Positions 16,387 to 26,000 of a stretch of 63,641 nt of DNA are shown here, in pieces. Source of the DNA: Streptosporangium subroseum (GTDB taxonomy: Bacteria; Actinomycetota; Actinomycetes; Streptosporangiales; Streptosporangiaceae); NCBI RefSeq assembly GCF_900188345.1, contig NZ_FZOD01000058.1, forward strand, positions 1-63,641. The letters run 5' to 3'. A program made the translations under genes and the position numbers. Numbering within the stretch: position 1 is the stretch's first letter; each line of letters opens with the position of its first letter. Below the pieces are notes generated by a model, which saw only the letters and a list, made by a program, of their open reading frames with translations, was not told the DNA's origin and ran no database searches.

Positions 16387-16577
16387 GAGCGTTCTCCTCT
16401 CGGTTGTCATGGGGATGACGAACGGGAGAGGCCCTCTACTACAGGCTCACATCAAGATTTTTTGCGAAGCCGGTCGGACGGGCGCATCAGGATCCTTTCG
16501 CGCAGCCGGTCGGGCACGTGCGTCCGGCCACGGGGGAGGTCCCTTCGCCGGCCGGGCGACGCCGCCCGGCAACAAAT

Positions 16578-16611
16578 ATGGGTCCCCGGCGTGGAGCTTC
16601 CGGGGACCCAT
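16578..16611 (-). terminator. Terminator hairpin after the sugar ABC operon
   Basis: A stem of GGGTCCCCGG with its perfect complement CCGGGGACCC, extended by two A-T pairs, lies 29 bases past the stop of the binding-protein gene. The remainder of 16412-16577 holds no gene. Confidence 0.75.
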
Positions 16612-16639
16612 GAATCCGGCTGACTACAGCCGGGCACCG

Positions 16640-17758
16640 CTACTTGGTGAGCGGGGCCAGGTCGGGGTCGTTGGCGTACGCCTCGACGACGTTCTCCTTG
16701 GTCACGATCAGCGGCTCCAGCAGGTACGACGGGACGACCTTCACCCCGTTGTTGTACGACTTGGTGTCGTTGACCTCGGGCGCCTTACCGGCCTGCAGGT
16801 CCTTGACCATCTGGATGCTCTGCTTGACCAGGTTGCGGGTGTCCTTGTTGATCGTGGAGTACTGCTCGCCGGCCACGATCGACTTGACCGACTCCGGCTC
16901 GGAGTCCTGGCCGGTCACCACCGGGATGTCCTTGCCGGCGCCCTTGACCGAGGTGATGATGGCGCGGGCCAGCGTGTCGTTGGGGGAGAGCACCCCGTCC
17001 AGGGTCTTGCTGCTGTAGGTGGAGGTCAGCAGCGAGTCCATCCGCCGCTGGGCGTTCTCGGCCTTCCAGCCGTCGGTGGAGGTCTGCTTGATCTCGGTCT
17101 GGCCGGAGCCGACCACCACGTCGCCGGAGTCGATCTGCGGCTTCAGCACGCTCATCGCGCCGTCGAAGAAGACCGCCGAGTTGTTGTCGTCCGACGAGCC
17201 GGAGAACAGCTCGACGGTGTACGGGCCGGTCGGCTTCTTCGCCTTCATGCCGTCCAGCAGGGCCTTGCCCTGGAGCTCGCCGACCTTGAAGTTGTCGTAC
17301 GCGACGTAGTAGTCGAGGGCCTGGGTGTTCTTGATGAGCCGGTCGTAGGCGATGACGGTCGCGCCGGCCGCCTTGGCGGCCTCCACCTGGGTGGACAGCT
17401 GCGCGGCGTCGGTCGCACCGATGATGATGACCTTGGCACCCTTGGTGACCATGGCCGAGATCTGCGCCTGCTGGTCGGCGACGGTGGTGGAGGAGCCGGC
17501 GTACTGCACGTCGGACTGGAAGCCGGCCTCCTTCAGGCCGTTGGTGAACAGGTCACCGGCCAGGACCCAGTTCTGCGAGGTCTTCGCCGGCAGCGCGACG
17601 CCGATCAGGGCGTCGGCCGCGAAGCCCTTCGCGGCTTCGGTCGAGCCGCCGGCGTTGGTACCGGTGCTGGTGTCCGCCGAACGCTCGGAGGAGCAGGCGG
17701 TGAGTGCCAGGAGCGCGATGGCGCCGGCCGCCACGCTACGGACGAGGGTATTGCGCAT
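16640..17758 (-). CDS. chvE: Multiple-sugar ABC transporter binding lipoprotein ChvE-like
   Basis: The 372-residue periplasmic-binding-protein-like lipoprotein has a lipobox at LALLALTACSS (Cys22), followed by a Ser/Thr/Gly linker. The type-I sugar-binding fold (residues 50-360) has the ribose/xylose/ChvE pattern: IGVALPAKTSQNWVLAG, QQAQISAMVTKGAKVIIIGA in parts, TVIAYDRLI, and VPVVTGQDSEPESVKSI-like ligand residues. It would deliver monosaccharides (glucose, galactose, xylose, arabinose or mannose) to the MmsAB importer encoded immediately upstream. Gene order mmsA-mmsB-chvE is standard, though here the binding-protein gene is last. A strong terminator follows. Confidence 0.88.
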   Translation of the reverse strand: MRNTLVRSVAAGAIALLALTACSSERSADTSTGTNAGGSTEAAKGFAADALIGVALPAKTSQNWVLAGDLFTNGLKEAGFQSDVQYAGSSTTVADQQAQISAMVTKGAKVIIIGATDAAQLSTQVEAAKAAGATVIAYDRLIKNTQALDYYVAYDNFKVGELQGKALLDGMKAKKPTGPYTVELFSGSSDDNNSAVFFDGAMSVLKPQIDSGDVVVGSGQTEIKQTSTDGWKAENAQRRMDSLLTSTYSSKTLDGVLSPNDTLARAIITSVKGAGKDIPVVTGQDSEPESVKSIVAGEQYSTINKDTRNLVKQSIQMVKDLQAGKAPEVNDTKSYNNGVKVVPSYLLEPLIVTKENVVEAYANDPDLAPLTK

Positions 17759-17826
17759 TTTTCAGGTGCCCTTCTTCGAAGTAGGACGGGGCGGAGGCCT
17801 TCCGCCCGTCAGTGGTGGCCCGGCTG

Positions 17827-19125
17827 TCAGCCGGCCACCGGACTTTTGCCGCGCTCCTGGTCCGTTCCGGTGCCAGGCGCAGGGTCGGCTGGTGCCTCCC
17901 TGCGGAATGGACGCGTCAGCGATTCGATGATCGAGAAGCGTCCCTGCTTTTTGTTGTAGACGTCGAGCGCGACGGCCAGCAGCAGGACCAGACCCTTGAT
18001 GATCTGCACCCGGTCGGACCCCACGCCCATCAGCTGCAGGCCGTTGTTGAGCACGGCCATGACGAGGCCACCGACGATGGACCCGCTGATCGTGCCCAGG
18101 CCGCCGGAGACGGCCGCGCCACCGATGAAGACGGCGGCGATCGCGTCCAGCTCCCAGCCGATGCCGTCCTGCGGCCCGGAGGCGGCCGAACGGGCGACGA
18201 AGATCATGCCGGCCAGGGCAGCCAGGACCGCCATGTTCATCATCACCAGGAAGTTGACCCGCTTGAGCTTGACGCCGGACAGCTCGGCGGCCCGGGAGTT
18301 GCCGCCGACCGCGTAGATGTGCCGGCCGCCGGCCGTGTTGCGGGTGAAGAACGAGTAGATCACGACCAGGACGCCGAGAATGATCCCGGAGATGGGAAAG
18401 CTGGTCCCGACGCGTCCGCCGGCGAACTGCAGGGTCGCGAACACCACCACGACGAGCGGGAAGGCGACCCGGATCGCTGAGATCCACATCGGGGCGACGT
18501 CGGCCGACATCTGCTGCCGGACCCGGCGGGCCCTCCACTCCCGGACCACCACCGCCACGCCGACCAGCAGGCCGAGCAGGAGCGTGAGGTTGTTGTACCC
18601 GGTGTTCGGGCCGATCTCCGGCAGGAAGCCGGCACCGATGGTCCTGAACCCCTCGGGCACGGGAATGGTGTCGGCGTTGCCGATGAACTGGTTACCGCCC
18701 CGGAACAACAACATGCCGGCCAGGGTCACGATGAACGCCGGTACCCCGACGTAGGCCACCCAGAAGCCCTGCCAGGCGCCGATGACGACGCCGACCGCCA
18801 GACCGATCAGGATGGCCAGGAACCACGGTACCGAGTAGTCCTGCATGACCTTCGCGACCACGATGCCGACAAACGCGGCGATCGAGCCGACGGAGAGGTC
18901 GATGTGCCCGGCGACGATGACCATCAGCATCCCGATGGCCAGGATCAGGATGTACGAATACTGACTCACCAGCGAGATGAGGTTGCCGGAGTTCAGCGTC
19001 AGGCCGTTGGTCAGGATCTGGAACAGCAGGACGATCGCCACCAACGTGAAGATCATCCCGAACTGCCGGGCGTTGGAGGTCGTCCCTCCGAACAGGGACT
19101 TCTGAAGTTCTTTCACGCGGCTCAT
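17827..19125 (-). CDS. mmsB: Multiple-sugar ABC transporter permease MmsB-like
   Basis: The 432-residue integral membrane protein is of the BPD_transp_2/RbsC-AraH family. It has about 10-11 hydrophobic segments, including FTLVAIVLLFQILTNGL, YILILAIGMLMVIVAGHIDLSVGS (in parts), PWFLAILIGLAVGVVIGAW and AVFIGGAAVSGGLGTISGSI. The GHIDLSVG and GAAVSGGLGT motifs are diagnostic. The longer MmsB form, with an inserted loop after the sixth segment, fits its length. The ATG at 19125 overlaps the stop of mmsA by four bases (ATGA), so the long upstream extension is rejected. The C-terminus ends in a Pro/Lys-rich tail. Confidence 0.9.
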   Translation of the reverse strand: MSRVKELQKSLFGGTTSNARQFGMIFTLVAIVLLFQILTNGLTLNSGNLISLVSQYSYILILAIGMLMVIVAGHIDLSVGSIAAFVGIVVAKVMQDYSVPWFLAILIGLAVGVVIGAWQGFWVAYVGVPAFIVTLAGMLLFRGGNQFIGNADTIPVPEGFRTIGAGFLPEIGPNTGYNNLTLLLGLLVGVAVVVREWRARRVRQQMSADVAPMWISAIRVAFPLVVVVFATLQFAGGRVGTSFPISGIILGVLVVIYSFFTRNTAGGRHIYAVGGNSRAAELSGVKLKRVNFLVMMNMAVLAALAGMIFVARSAASGPQDGIGWELDAIAAVFIGGAAVSGGLGTISGSIVGGLVMAVLNNGLQLMGVGSDRVQIIKGLVLLLAVALDVYNKKQGRFSIIESLTRPFRREAPADPAPGTGTDQERGKSPVAG

Positions 19126-20669
19126 GATCGCTGTGCCTTCTTCACTGAGGTCATCTGCTTCATCAGGAGTTCCGGGTCGGCATCTCGCCGGTCGATGTCG
19201 CCGGTGATGGTCCCTTCGAACACCGTGTAGATCCGGTCGCACAGGCCGATCAGCTCGGGCAGCTCCGAGGAGATGACGATGACGCCCTTCCCCTGGTCGG
19301 CGAGTCGCTGGATGATGCCGTAGATCTCGTACTTGGCGCCGACGTCGATGCCCCGGGTCGGTTCATCGAGGATCAGCAGGTCGGGATCGGTGAACATCCA
19401 CTTCGCCAGCACCACCTTCTGCTGGTTGCCACCGGAGAGTTTGGTGACCCCCTCGTCGACGGTGGGGGCCTTGACGCGCAGGCTCGTCCGGTAGCCCTCG
19501 GCCGCCTGGTACTCCCGCACCGAGTCGACCACGCCGCGGGTGGAGACCTTGGACAGCTTGGCCGACACCATCGAGGTCTTGATGTCGTCGAGCAGGTTCA
19601 GGCCGATCGACTTGCGGTCCTCGCTGACGTACGCCAGGCCGTGCGCGATGGCGTCCGACACGGACCTCAGCACGATCTCCTGGCCGTCCTTGAAGATCTG
19701 CCCGGAGACGTAGGTGCCGTACGACCGGCCGAAGATGCTCATCGCCAGCTCGGTGCGCCCGGCGCCCATCAGGCCGGCGAATCCGACGATCTCGCCGCGG
19801 CGCACGGTGAAGCTGGAGTTCTTGGCCACCAGGCGGTCGGCGGAGATCGGGTGCCGGACCGTCCAGTTGCGTACCTCGAAGAAGACCTCGCCAATCTTGG
19901 GGGTGTGGTCGGGGAACCGGCTGTGCAGCTCCCGGCCGACCATGCCCCGGACGATCCGGTCCTCGTCGACGCCGTCCGCCTTGATGTCGAGGGTCTCGAT
20001 CGTCCGGCCGTCCCGCAGGATGGTGATGGAGTCGGCGACCTGCGCGATCTCGTTGAGCTTGTGGGAGATGATGATCGAGGTGACGCCCCGCTGCTTGAAG
20101 TGGCGGAGGAGATCCAGCAGGTGCTGGGAGTCGGCCTCGTTCAGGGCGGCGGTGGGCTCGTCGAGGATGAGGAGCTTCACGTCCTTGGCGAACGCCTTCG
20201 CGATCTCCACGAGCTGCTGCTTGCCCACGCCGATGTCCTTGATCAGCGTGTCCGGGTCCTCCTCCAGGCCGACCCGGGCCATCAGCTCCAGTGCCTGGCG
20301 GTTGGCGACCTTCCAGTCGATCACACCGCCGCGGCCCGGTTCGTTGCCGAGGAAGATGTTCTCGGTGATGGACATGCCGGGCACCAGGGCGAGCTCCTGG
20401 TGGATGATCACGATGCCGGAGCGTTCGCTGGCCCGGATGTCGGCGAACCGGCTCTCCGTGCCCTGGTAGAGGATCTCACCGGAGTAGGTGCCGTACGGGT
20501 AGACCCCGCTGAGCACCTTCATCAGGGTGGACTTGCCGGCGCCGTTCTCCCCGGCGATCGCGTGGATCTCGCCGGCCCGCACCACCAGGTTGACGTCGGA
20601 GAGCGCCTTGACCCCGGGGAACTCCTTGGTGATCGAACGCATCTCCAACAGGACGGGTGCGTCGCTCAT
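19122..20669 (-). CDS. mmsA: Multiple-sugar ABC transporter ATP-binding protein MmsA-like
   Basis: The 515-residue cytoplasmic ATPase has two fused nucleotide-binding domains. The first has Walker A GENGAGKST (near residues 40-48), the signature region VGKQQLVEIAKAF and Walker B LLILDEPTAALN. The second has the degenerate Walker A LMGAGRTELA, the intact signature LSGGNQQKVVLAKW and Walker B LLILDEPTRGIDVG. This is the RbsA/XylG/MmsA layout for monosaccharide import. It is translationally coupled to mmsB downstream, and overlaps a 43-residue upstream frame at its own start (ATGA at 20669-20666). LacI-type operators nearby suggest repression by the adjacent LacI protein. Confidence 0.92.
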   Translation of the reverse strand: MSDAPVLLEMRSITKEFPGVKALSDVNLVVRAGEIHAIAGENGAGKSTLMKVLSGVYPYGTYSGEILYQGTESRFADIRASERSGIVIIHQELALVPGMSITENIFLGNEPGRGGVIDWKVANRQALELMARVGLEEDPDTLIKDIGVGKQQLVEIAKAFAKDVKLLILDEPTAALNEADSQHLLDLLRHFKQRGVTSIIISHKLNEIAQVADSITILRDGRTIETLDIKADGVDEDRIVRGMVGRELHSRFPDHTPKIGEVFFEVRNWTVRHPISADRLVAKNSSFTVRRGEIVGFAGLMGAGRTELAMSIFGRSYGTYVSGQIFKDGQEIVLRSVSDAIAHGLAYVSEDRKSIGLNLLDDIKTSMVSAKLSKVSTRGVVDSVREYQAAEGYRTSLRVKAPTVDEGVTKLSGGNQQKVVLAKWMFTDPDLLILDEPTRGIDVGAKYEIYGIIQRLADQGKGVIVISSELPELIGLCDRIYTVFEGTITGDIDRRDADPELLMKQMTSVKKAQRS

Positions 20670-20797
20670 GACCGGCTCACCCCGGTTCGGGCCTGTGCCA
20701 GGTACGGCCGCGAGACAGCGTTGTCACCGTCTCTGGGCCGCCAGAGGGATCCGCGCGTGTCCGGCTGCAGGGGTCCGCGCCAGGTCACCACCGACAT
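20666..20797 (-). CDS. Putative 43-residue leader ORF coupled to mmsA
   Basis: This frame begins MSVVTWRGPLQPDTRGSLW and ends ARTGVSRS. It has an excellent SD, GGAGG, 5 bases before its ATG at 20797, and its stop overlaps the mmsA start by four bases. The mmsA gene itself has only a weak SD (GGGGTGAG), so translation of this frame could carry ribosomes into mmsA. No homology is recognised. The SD and overlap are seen; a leader role is inferred. Confidence 0.5.
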   Translation of the reverse strand: MSVVTWRGPLQPDTRGSLWRPRDGDNAVSRPYLAQARTGVSRS

Positions 20798-21166
20798 GGT
20801 TGCCTCCGGGGGTTCGTCATCAGTTCGTCCACTTTGCTGCAGCTTGAAACATATCTCGAAGCCGAGAGTGTTCCGCAAAGCTCAATTCACTCATTTTTCG
20901 AACGATTCGCTTGGTTGGGTAGAGGCGTGTGGTGCTGCCCCTGTCGTACGTGGTTACGCGTAGCCGACCGTCGACAAGGGGCGAGTTCGGCCGCCTCGTC
21001 GTGGGTGGCAGGCAACGAAGTCCGCTGGAAGCGATCGTGTGGGGGCACTCGGTCCCGGCGCCTGCCGGCAGGAGGATCCACGCCTGAGCGGATTTGCTGA
21101 CGAGACACGGTGTCGCAGGAGGAAAGAATCAGTGATCATAACGATTCTCATTCCTCCGATCGGTCG

Positions 21167-21180
21167 TGACATCGTTGTCA
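21167..21180. promoter_or_regulatory. LacI-type operator, site 1 (upstream of mmsA operon)
   Basis: TGACATCGTTGTCA is a near-perfect palindrome matching the two exact copies at 22434 and 22730 except at one central pair. It lies in the 715-base gap between the lacI stop (21385) and mmsA, about 500 bases upstream of mmsA. The rest of that gap shows only the small leader frame and a possible hairpin. Confidence 0.6.
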
Positions 21181-21316
21181 GGCAGGCAGCGGATAGAGAC
21201 TCCTCCCGTGTTACGGGCGTGTCAATCGGACTCCCCCCAATGTGGCCATTTCGTGACGTATCGCAACGCTCCGTGAGATTTTCCTCACCTGATCCTTTTG
21301 GCCGGTCCCGGTCTGG

Positions 21317-21335
21317 CCGGCGCACCTCGCGCCGG
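21317..21335 (-). terminator. Possible terminator of the lacI gene
   Basis: A stem of CCGGCGC/GCGCCGG around an ACCTC loop, with interrupted outer pairing, begins about 50 bases past the lacI stop at 21385. It is modest in strength. Confidence 0.35.
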
Positions 21336-21384
21336 ACCGGCGGCGATCGGTCGCGGTGAGTGATCGTCCAGTTCCGCGTCCGGT

Positions 21385-22410
21385 TCAGCGCGGCGGGACG
21401 CCCCGTTCGACCAGCTCGGTGGGCAGCACCACGGTGCGCGGCCACGACCGGTCTCCCTCGATCCGCCGGAACAGCAGCTCGGCGGCGGTCCGGGCCAGCT
21501 CGCGGGTGTCGTAGGCGATCACGGTCAGCGGATACGGCATCAGGCGGGCCAGGTCGAAGTCGTCGAATCCGACAAGCGCGGCGTCGCTGCCGCGACGGCA
21601 CAGCTCCTCGACCACCCCGAGCGTGATGCGGTTGTTCATGCTGAAGAAGGCGGTCGGCGGGTCCGGCTGGTCGAGCAGCTCGGCGACGACGCGGGACGCC
21701 GCCGCCGGGTCGCGGATGCCCTCCCGGACGAGCCGGGTGTCGTACGGCGCGCCGGTCGGGGCCAGCGCGTCCTGCGCGCCGTCAAGCCGCTCGCGCATCG
21801 TGTAGACGCCGATCGAGTCGAGCAGGATGGCGATCCTGCGATGGCCCGCCTCGACGAGCCGGCCCACCCCGGCCCGCGCGCCCCCGCGGTTGTCGAGCAG
21901 CACCGTGTCGGCGAGCACCCCGCCGGGCGGCCGGTCGAGAAAGACCATGGGGGTGCCGAGCTCGACCTCGGCGCGCAGGAACGAGTGGTCGTGGCCGGCG
22001 GGCACCACGAGCAGCCCGTCGACGCGGCGGGCGCACATGTCCCGCAGTAGTTGCTGCTCACGCGCCGGATCCTCCTCGGAGCTGGCGATGATGAGCATCG
22101 TGTCGTGCCGGCGGGCGACCTCGGCGGCGGCTCCCGCGATCGCCGCGTAGAACGGGTTGGCGATCTCCTCGATCAGCAGTCCGATCGTGGCGGTCGTCTG
22201 CCCGGAGCGCAGCGAGCTGGCCAGGTGGTTGCGGCGGAAGCCGAGCTCGGCCACGGCGGCGAGCACCCGCTCGACCAGCTCGGGCTGGACGTTCGGCGTG
22301 TTGTTCACGACCCGCGAGACGGTCTTCAGGCTCACTCCGGCCAGGGTCGCAACGTCCACCATGGTGGGCCGTCTCGTACGGCCGACGTCGCTGGTCATGT
22401 GACGAACCAT
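21385..22410 (-). CDS. LacI family transcriptional regulator of the GH92/sugar ABC module
   Basis: The 341-residue repressor has an N-terminal LacI HTH and hinge (PTMVDVATLAGVSLKTVSRV, then LGFRRNHLASSLRSG, residues 15-72). The periplasmic-binding-like effector domain has the dimer-family motifs IGLLIEEIANPFYAAIAGA, VDGLLVVPAG and VGFDDFDLA. The first ATG gives five extra residues relative to MTSDVGR at 22398, and either could be used. A perfect palindrome GACAACGTTGTC lies just upstream (22434), and copies occur near mmsA and before the GH92 gene. It probably represses itself, the importer and the alpha-mannosidase, with mannose or a mannooligosaccharide as inferred inducer. Confidence 0.92.
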   Translation of the reverse strand: MVRHMTSDVGRTRRPTMVDVATLAGVSLKTVSRVVNNTPNVQPELVERVLAAVAELGFRRNHLASSLRSGQTTATIGLLIEEIANPFYAAIAGAAAEVARRHDTMLIIASSEEDPAREQQLLRDMCARRVDGLLVVPAGHDHSFLRAEVELGTPMVFLDRPPGGVLADTVLLDNRGGARAGVGRLVEAGHRRIAILLDSIGVYTMRERLDGAQDALAPTGAPYDTRLVREGIRDPAAASRVVAELLDQPDPPTAFFSMNNRITLGVVEELCRRGSDAALVGFDDFDLARLMPYPLTVIAYDTRELARTAAELLFRRIEGDRSWPRTVVLPTELVERGVPPR

Positions 22411-22433
22411 ACCGACACGCCGTCATCCGACGT

Positions 22434-22445
22434 GACAACGTTGTC
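22434..22445. promoter_or_regulatory. LacI-type operator, site 2 (upstream of lacI)
   Basis: GACAACGTTGTC, a perfect 12-base palindrome with the central CG typical of LacI operators, lies 24 bases upstream of the lacI start at 22410. It suggests autoregulation. Between here and site 3 a GC-rich stretch (22480-22670) reads weakly protein-like on the plus strand (AADGTAAERRVRPAAGSEDP) but I recognise nothing. Confidence 0.75.
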
Positions 22446-22729
22446 CGGGTTGCAGGAGGCTCCGTGCCCGGTCTCGCTCCGGTCGTCGGCATCGGCGGAC
22501 CAAGGTCACCCGCCTCCTGGTCGCCGCCGACGGGACCGCCGCCGAGCGCCGGGTGCGGCCGGCGGCCGGCTCGGAGGACCCCGAGGCGGTCTGGCGACTG
22601 ATGGCCGGACACGCCTTGGAGGTGCCGCGGCGGCCGTGGCGGTCGCGACGCCGCCCCGCCCGCCTGAGCGGGCCAGGCGACCTGGGAAAACAGACGGACT
22701 GTTTCGGGGAGGTTACACGATCGAGTCTT

Positions 22730-22741
22730 GACAACGTTGTC
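22730..22741. promoter_or_regulatory. LacI-type operator, site 3 (upstream of GH92 gene)
   Basis: A second perfect GACAACGTTGTC is embedded in CTTGACAACGTTGTCTTG, so it overlaps a TTGACA -35-like element. It lies 264 bases upstream of the GH92 start, implying a long 5' leader (with a GGCGGG/CCCGCC hairpin at 22783-22804) or a second promoter. Confidence 0.75.
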
Positions 22742-23004
22742 TTGTGGGGGAAATCTTAGCTGCGCTTTATAGATCCAGACCCGGCGGGTTCCCGCGAGCC
22801 CGCCATCCCCTCATGGAGCTTCCGCATGGTCCAAGACCTACGTCCCGGCACAGACGACGTCTGACGACGTCGATGCCTGCACCGACGTACGGCAAGCCCG
22901 TCCCGAGTGCCCGGTAGGCACACTCTCGCTCCATCGCGGTCGACCAACCGTTTACCCCCGACGTTCGACACTCTCGACCCCTATCGAGTCAAAAGGCCCC
23001 CGCC

Positions 23005-26000
23005 ATGTCGTATCCCCCCCTTGTCCGCCCCCTGTTGCTCCGACGGTTCGCCGCGGTCGCGGCACTGTCGCTGCCGTTGTCACTACTCGTCGCCGCATCC
23101 CCCGCGAGCGCATCGGCGCCGCCGGGCAACTTCAACTCCTCATTCGAATCGGCGGACCCGCAATCCGCGACGAGCACCGTCGAGGTCGCGAACGGCCAGC
23201 CGGTCCAGGCGAACCTGAGCGGATCGAACCCCGGACTGCCCGGCAGCCTGCGCGGCCAGGTCAGCGCGGTGACCGCGAGCGCGGAGAACCCGCCCGGCGA
23301 AACCGCCGTGAAACTCAAGGACGACGATCCGTCGACCAAGTGGCTGGCGTTCAACCCGACCGGCTGGGTGACCTACCGGCTGGACAAGCCGGCGGCGGTG
23401 GCGAAGTACTCGCTGACCTCCGCGGGCGACGCGCCGGGCCGCGACCCCAAGGACTTCACCGTGCAGGGGTCGAACGACGGCGGCACGTGGACCGACCTGG
23501 ACAGGCGGACGGGGGTGAGCTTCGGCGGGCGGTTCGCCACCAACGTCTACAGCTTCACCAACACGACCGCTTACGCTTACTACCGGCTGAACGTCACCGC
23601 GAACTCCGGTGACCCGCTCATCCAGCTCTCCGAGTGGAACATCAGCGACGGCTCGGACACCAGGCCGCCGGCCACCCCGATGGTCAGCGTCGCCGGTCCC
23701 GGACCGGTCGACGGCTCCAACATGAAGCCGGGGGCCGGATTCACCGGAGTGACCGCGCTGCGGTACGCGGGATACGCCGAAGCCGCCGGTCGCTCGTACG
23801 CGACCGACAAGCTGTTCGACGTCGACATCCCGGTCGGGCCGAAGACCCGGCTCTCCTACAAGATCTTCCCCGAGTTCACCGGTGCGGACGCTCAGTACCC
23901 GTCCACCCATGTGGCCGTCGACCTGCACTTCACCGACGGCAGCTACCTGAGCGCCCGTTCCCCCCTTGACCAGCACGGCTACCCGCTCACGGCCGCCGGA
24001 CAGGGCGCGTCGAAGGTGCTCTACGTCAACGAGTGGAACGCGGTGCAGTCCGAGATCGGGTCGGTCGCGGACGGCAAGACGATCGACCGCATCCTGCTCG
24101 CCTACGACGACCCCCAGGCCACCGCCTCGACCCGTTTCCAGGGCTGGCTCGACGACATCGCCGTCACGGGCGTCGCGACCCCGATCGACGGCTCCAGCCT
24201 GACCAACTACGTCGACACCCGGCGCGGGACCAACGCGACGGGCGGGTTCTCGCGTGGCAACAACCTGCCGATCTCGGCGGTGCCGAACGGCTTCAACTTC
24301 TTCACACCGGTCACCAACGCCGCGTCCAACTCGTGGCAGTACGACTACCAGCGAGGCAACAACGCGGCCAACCTGCCCACGCTGCAGGGACTCGCGATCT
24401 CGCACGAGCCCAGCCCGTGGATGGGCGATCGCAACCAGATGTCGGTCATGCCGGTGCCGGCCGGCGGCTCGCTCACCGGAGCGCCCAGCGGCCGGGCACT
24501 CGCCTTCAGCCACAACGACGAGATCGCACAGCCGGACTTCTACCGGGTCAAGCTGCAGAACGGCCTGATCGCGGAGATGGCGCCCACCGACCACGCCGGG
24601 ATCATGCAGTTCACCTTCCCGTCCGGGCAGGCCACCGGAAGCCTCGTCTTCTACAACGGCACGTTCACCATCGGCACGGACGGCACGTTCACCGGCTGGG
24701 TCGACAACGGAAGCGGCCTGTCGGCCGGTCGCAGCCGGATGTTCGTGTCCGGCGCCTTCGACCGGGCGCCGACGGCGTCCTCCGCCACGTCCGCCACCTT
24801 CGACACCTCCGCGAAGCAGCAGGTGACGATGCGCATCGCGACGTCGTTCCTCTCGGCCGACCAGGCACGCAAGAACCTCGACCTGGAGGTCACCGGCAAG
24901 AGCTTCGACCAGATCCGCGCCACCGCCGCGGCGGCGTGGAAGGACCGGCTCGGCCGGATCGAGGTGCGGGACGCGACCGAGACGCAGCTGGTCACGCTGT
25001 ACTCGAACCTGTACCGGCTGAACCTGTACCCGAACTCGCAGTCGGAGAACACCGGCACCGCCGCCCAGCCGCGCTGGCAGTACGCGAGCCCGGTGTCGGC
25101 GCCGACCGGCACCTCGACCGCCACGCAGACCGGCGCGAAGATCGTCGACGGGCAGATCTACGTCAACAACGGGTTCTGGGACACCTACCGCACCGTGTGG
25201 CCCGCCTACTCGCTGCTGTACCCGGACATCGCAGCCAAGATCGCTGACGGGTTCGTCCAGCAGTACCGCGACGGCGGGTGGGTCGCCCGCTGGTCGTCAC
25301 CCGGCTACGCCGACCTGATGACCGGCACCAGCGCGAACGTCGCGCTGGCCCAGGCCTACCTCAACGGCGTCGAGCTGCCCGACCCGCTCGCCGCGTACAA
25401 CTCCGCGGTCAAGGACGCGACCGTCGCGTCCGGGCGCGGCGCGGTCGGCCGCAAGGGCATCGAGACCTCGCTGTTCCTCGGCTACACTCCGACCTCCACC
25501 GGCGAGTCGGTGTCGTGGGCGCTGGAAGGCTTCATCAACGACTACGGTCTCGGCAACATGGGCGCGGCCCTGGCCAAGGACCCGGCCACGCCGGCGTCGG
25601 AGCGCAAGCGGATCAAGGAAGAGTCGCAGTACTTCCTGGAGCGTGCCCGCAACTACGTCAACCTCTTCGACACGAAGACGAAGTTCTTCCAGGGACGCGG
25701 CGCCAACGGCACGTTCCTCACCGGCAACCCGCTCGACTGGGGCGGCGTCTACACCGAGACCAACGGGTGGAACTTCGCGTTCACCGCGCAGCAGGACGGC
25801 CAGGGACTGGCCAACCTGTACGGCGGGCAGAAGGCGCTGGAGCAGAAGCTCGACGAGTTCTTCGCCACCCCGGAGAACGCCGACAAGCCCGGCGGGTACG
25901 GCGGCACGATCCACGAGATGATCGAGGCGCGTGCGGTACGCATGGGCCAGCTCGGCATGAGCAACCAGCCGTCGCACCACATCCCGTACATGTACACCTA

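Noticed and set aside
22480..22670. Protein-like plus-strand stretch between lacI and GH92 genes
   Set aside because: A short frame reads weakly like a gene fragment but matches nothing I recognise, and has no start signal.
23140..24594. 484-codon minus-strand frame opposite the GH92 gene
   Set aside because: Its translation is Val/Arg/Gly-biased without motifs; the plus strand encodes a clear signal peptide, discoidin and GH92 sequence.
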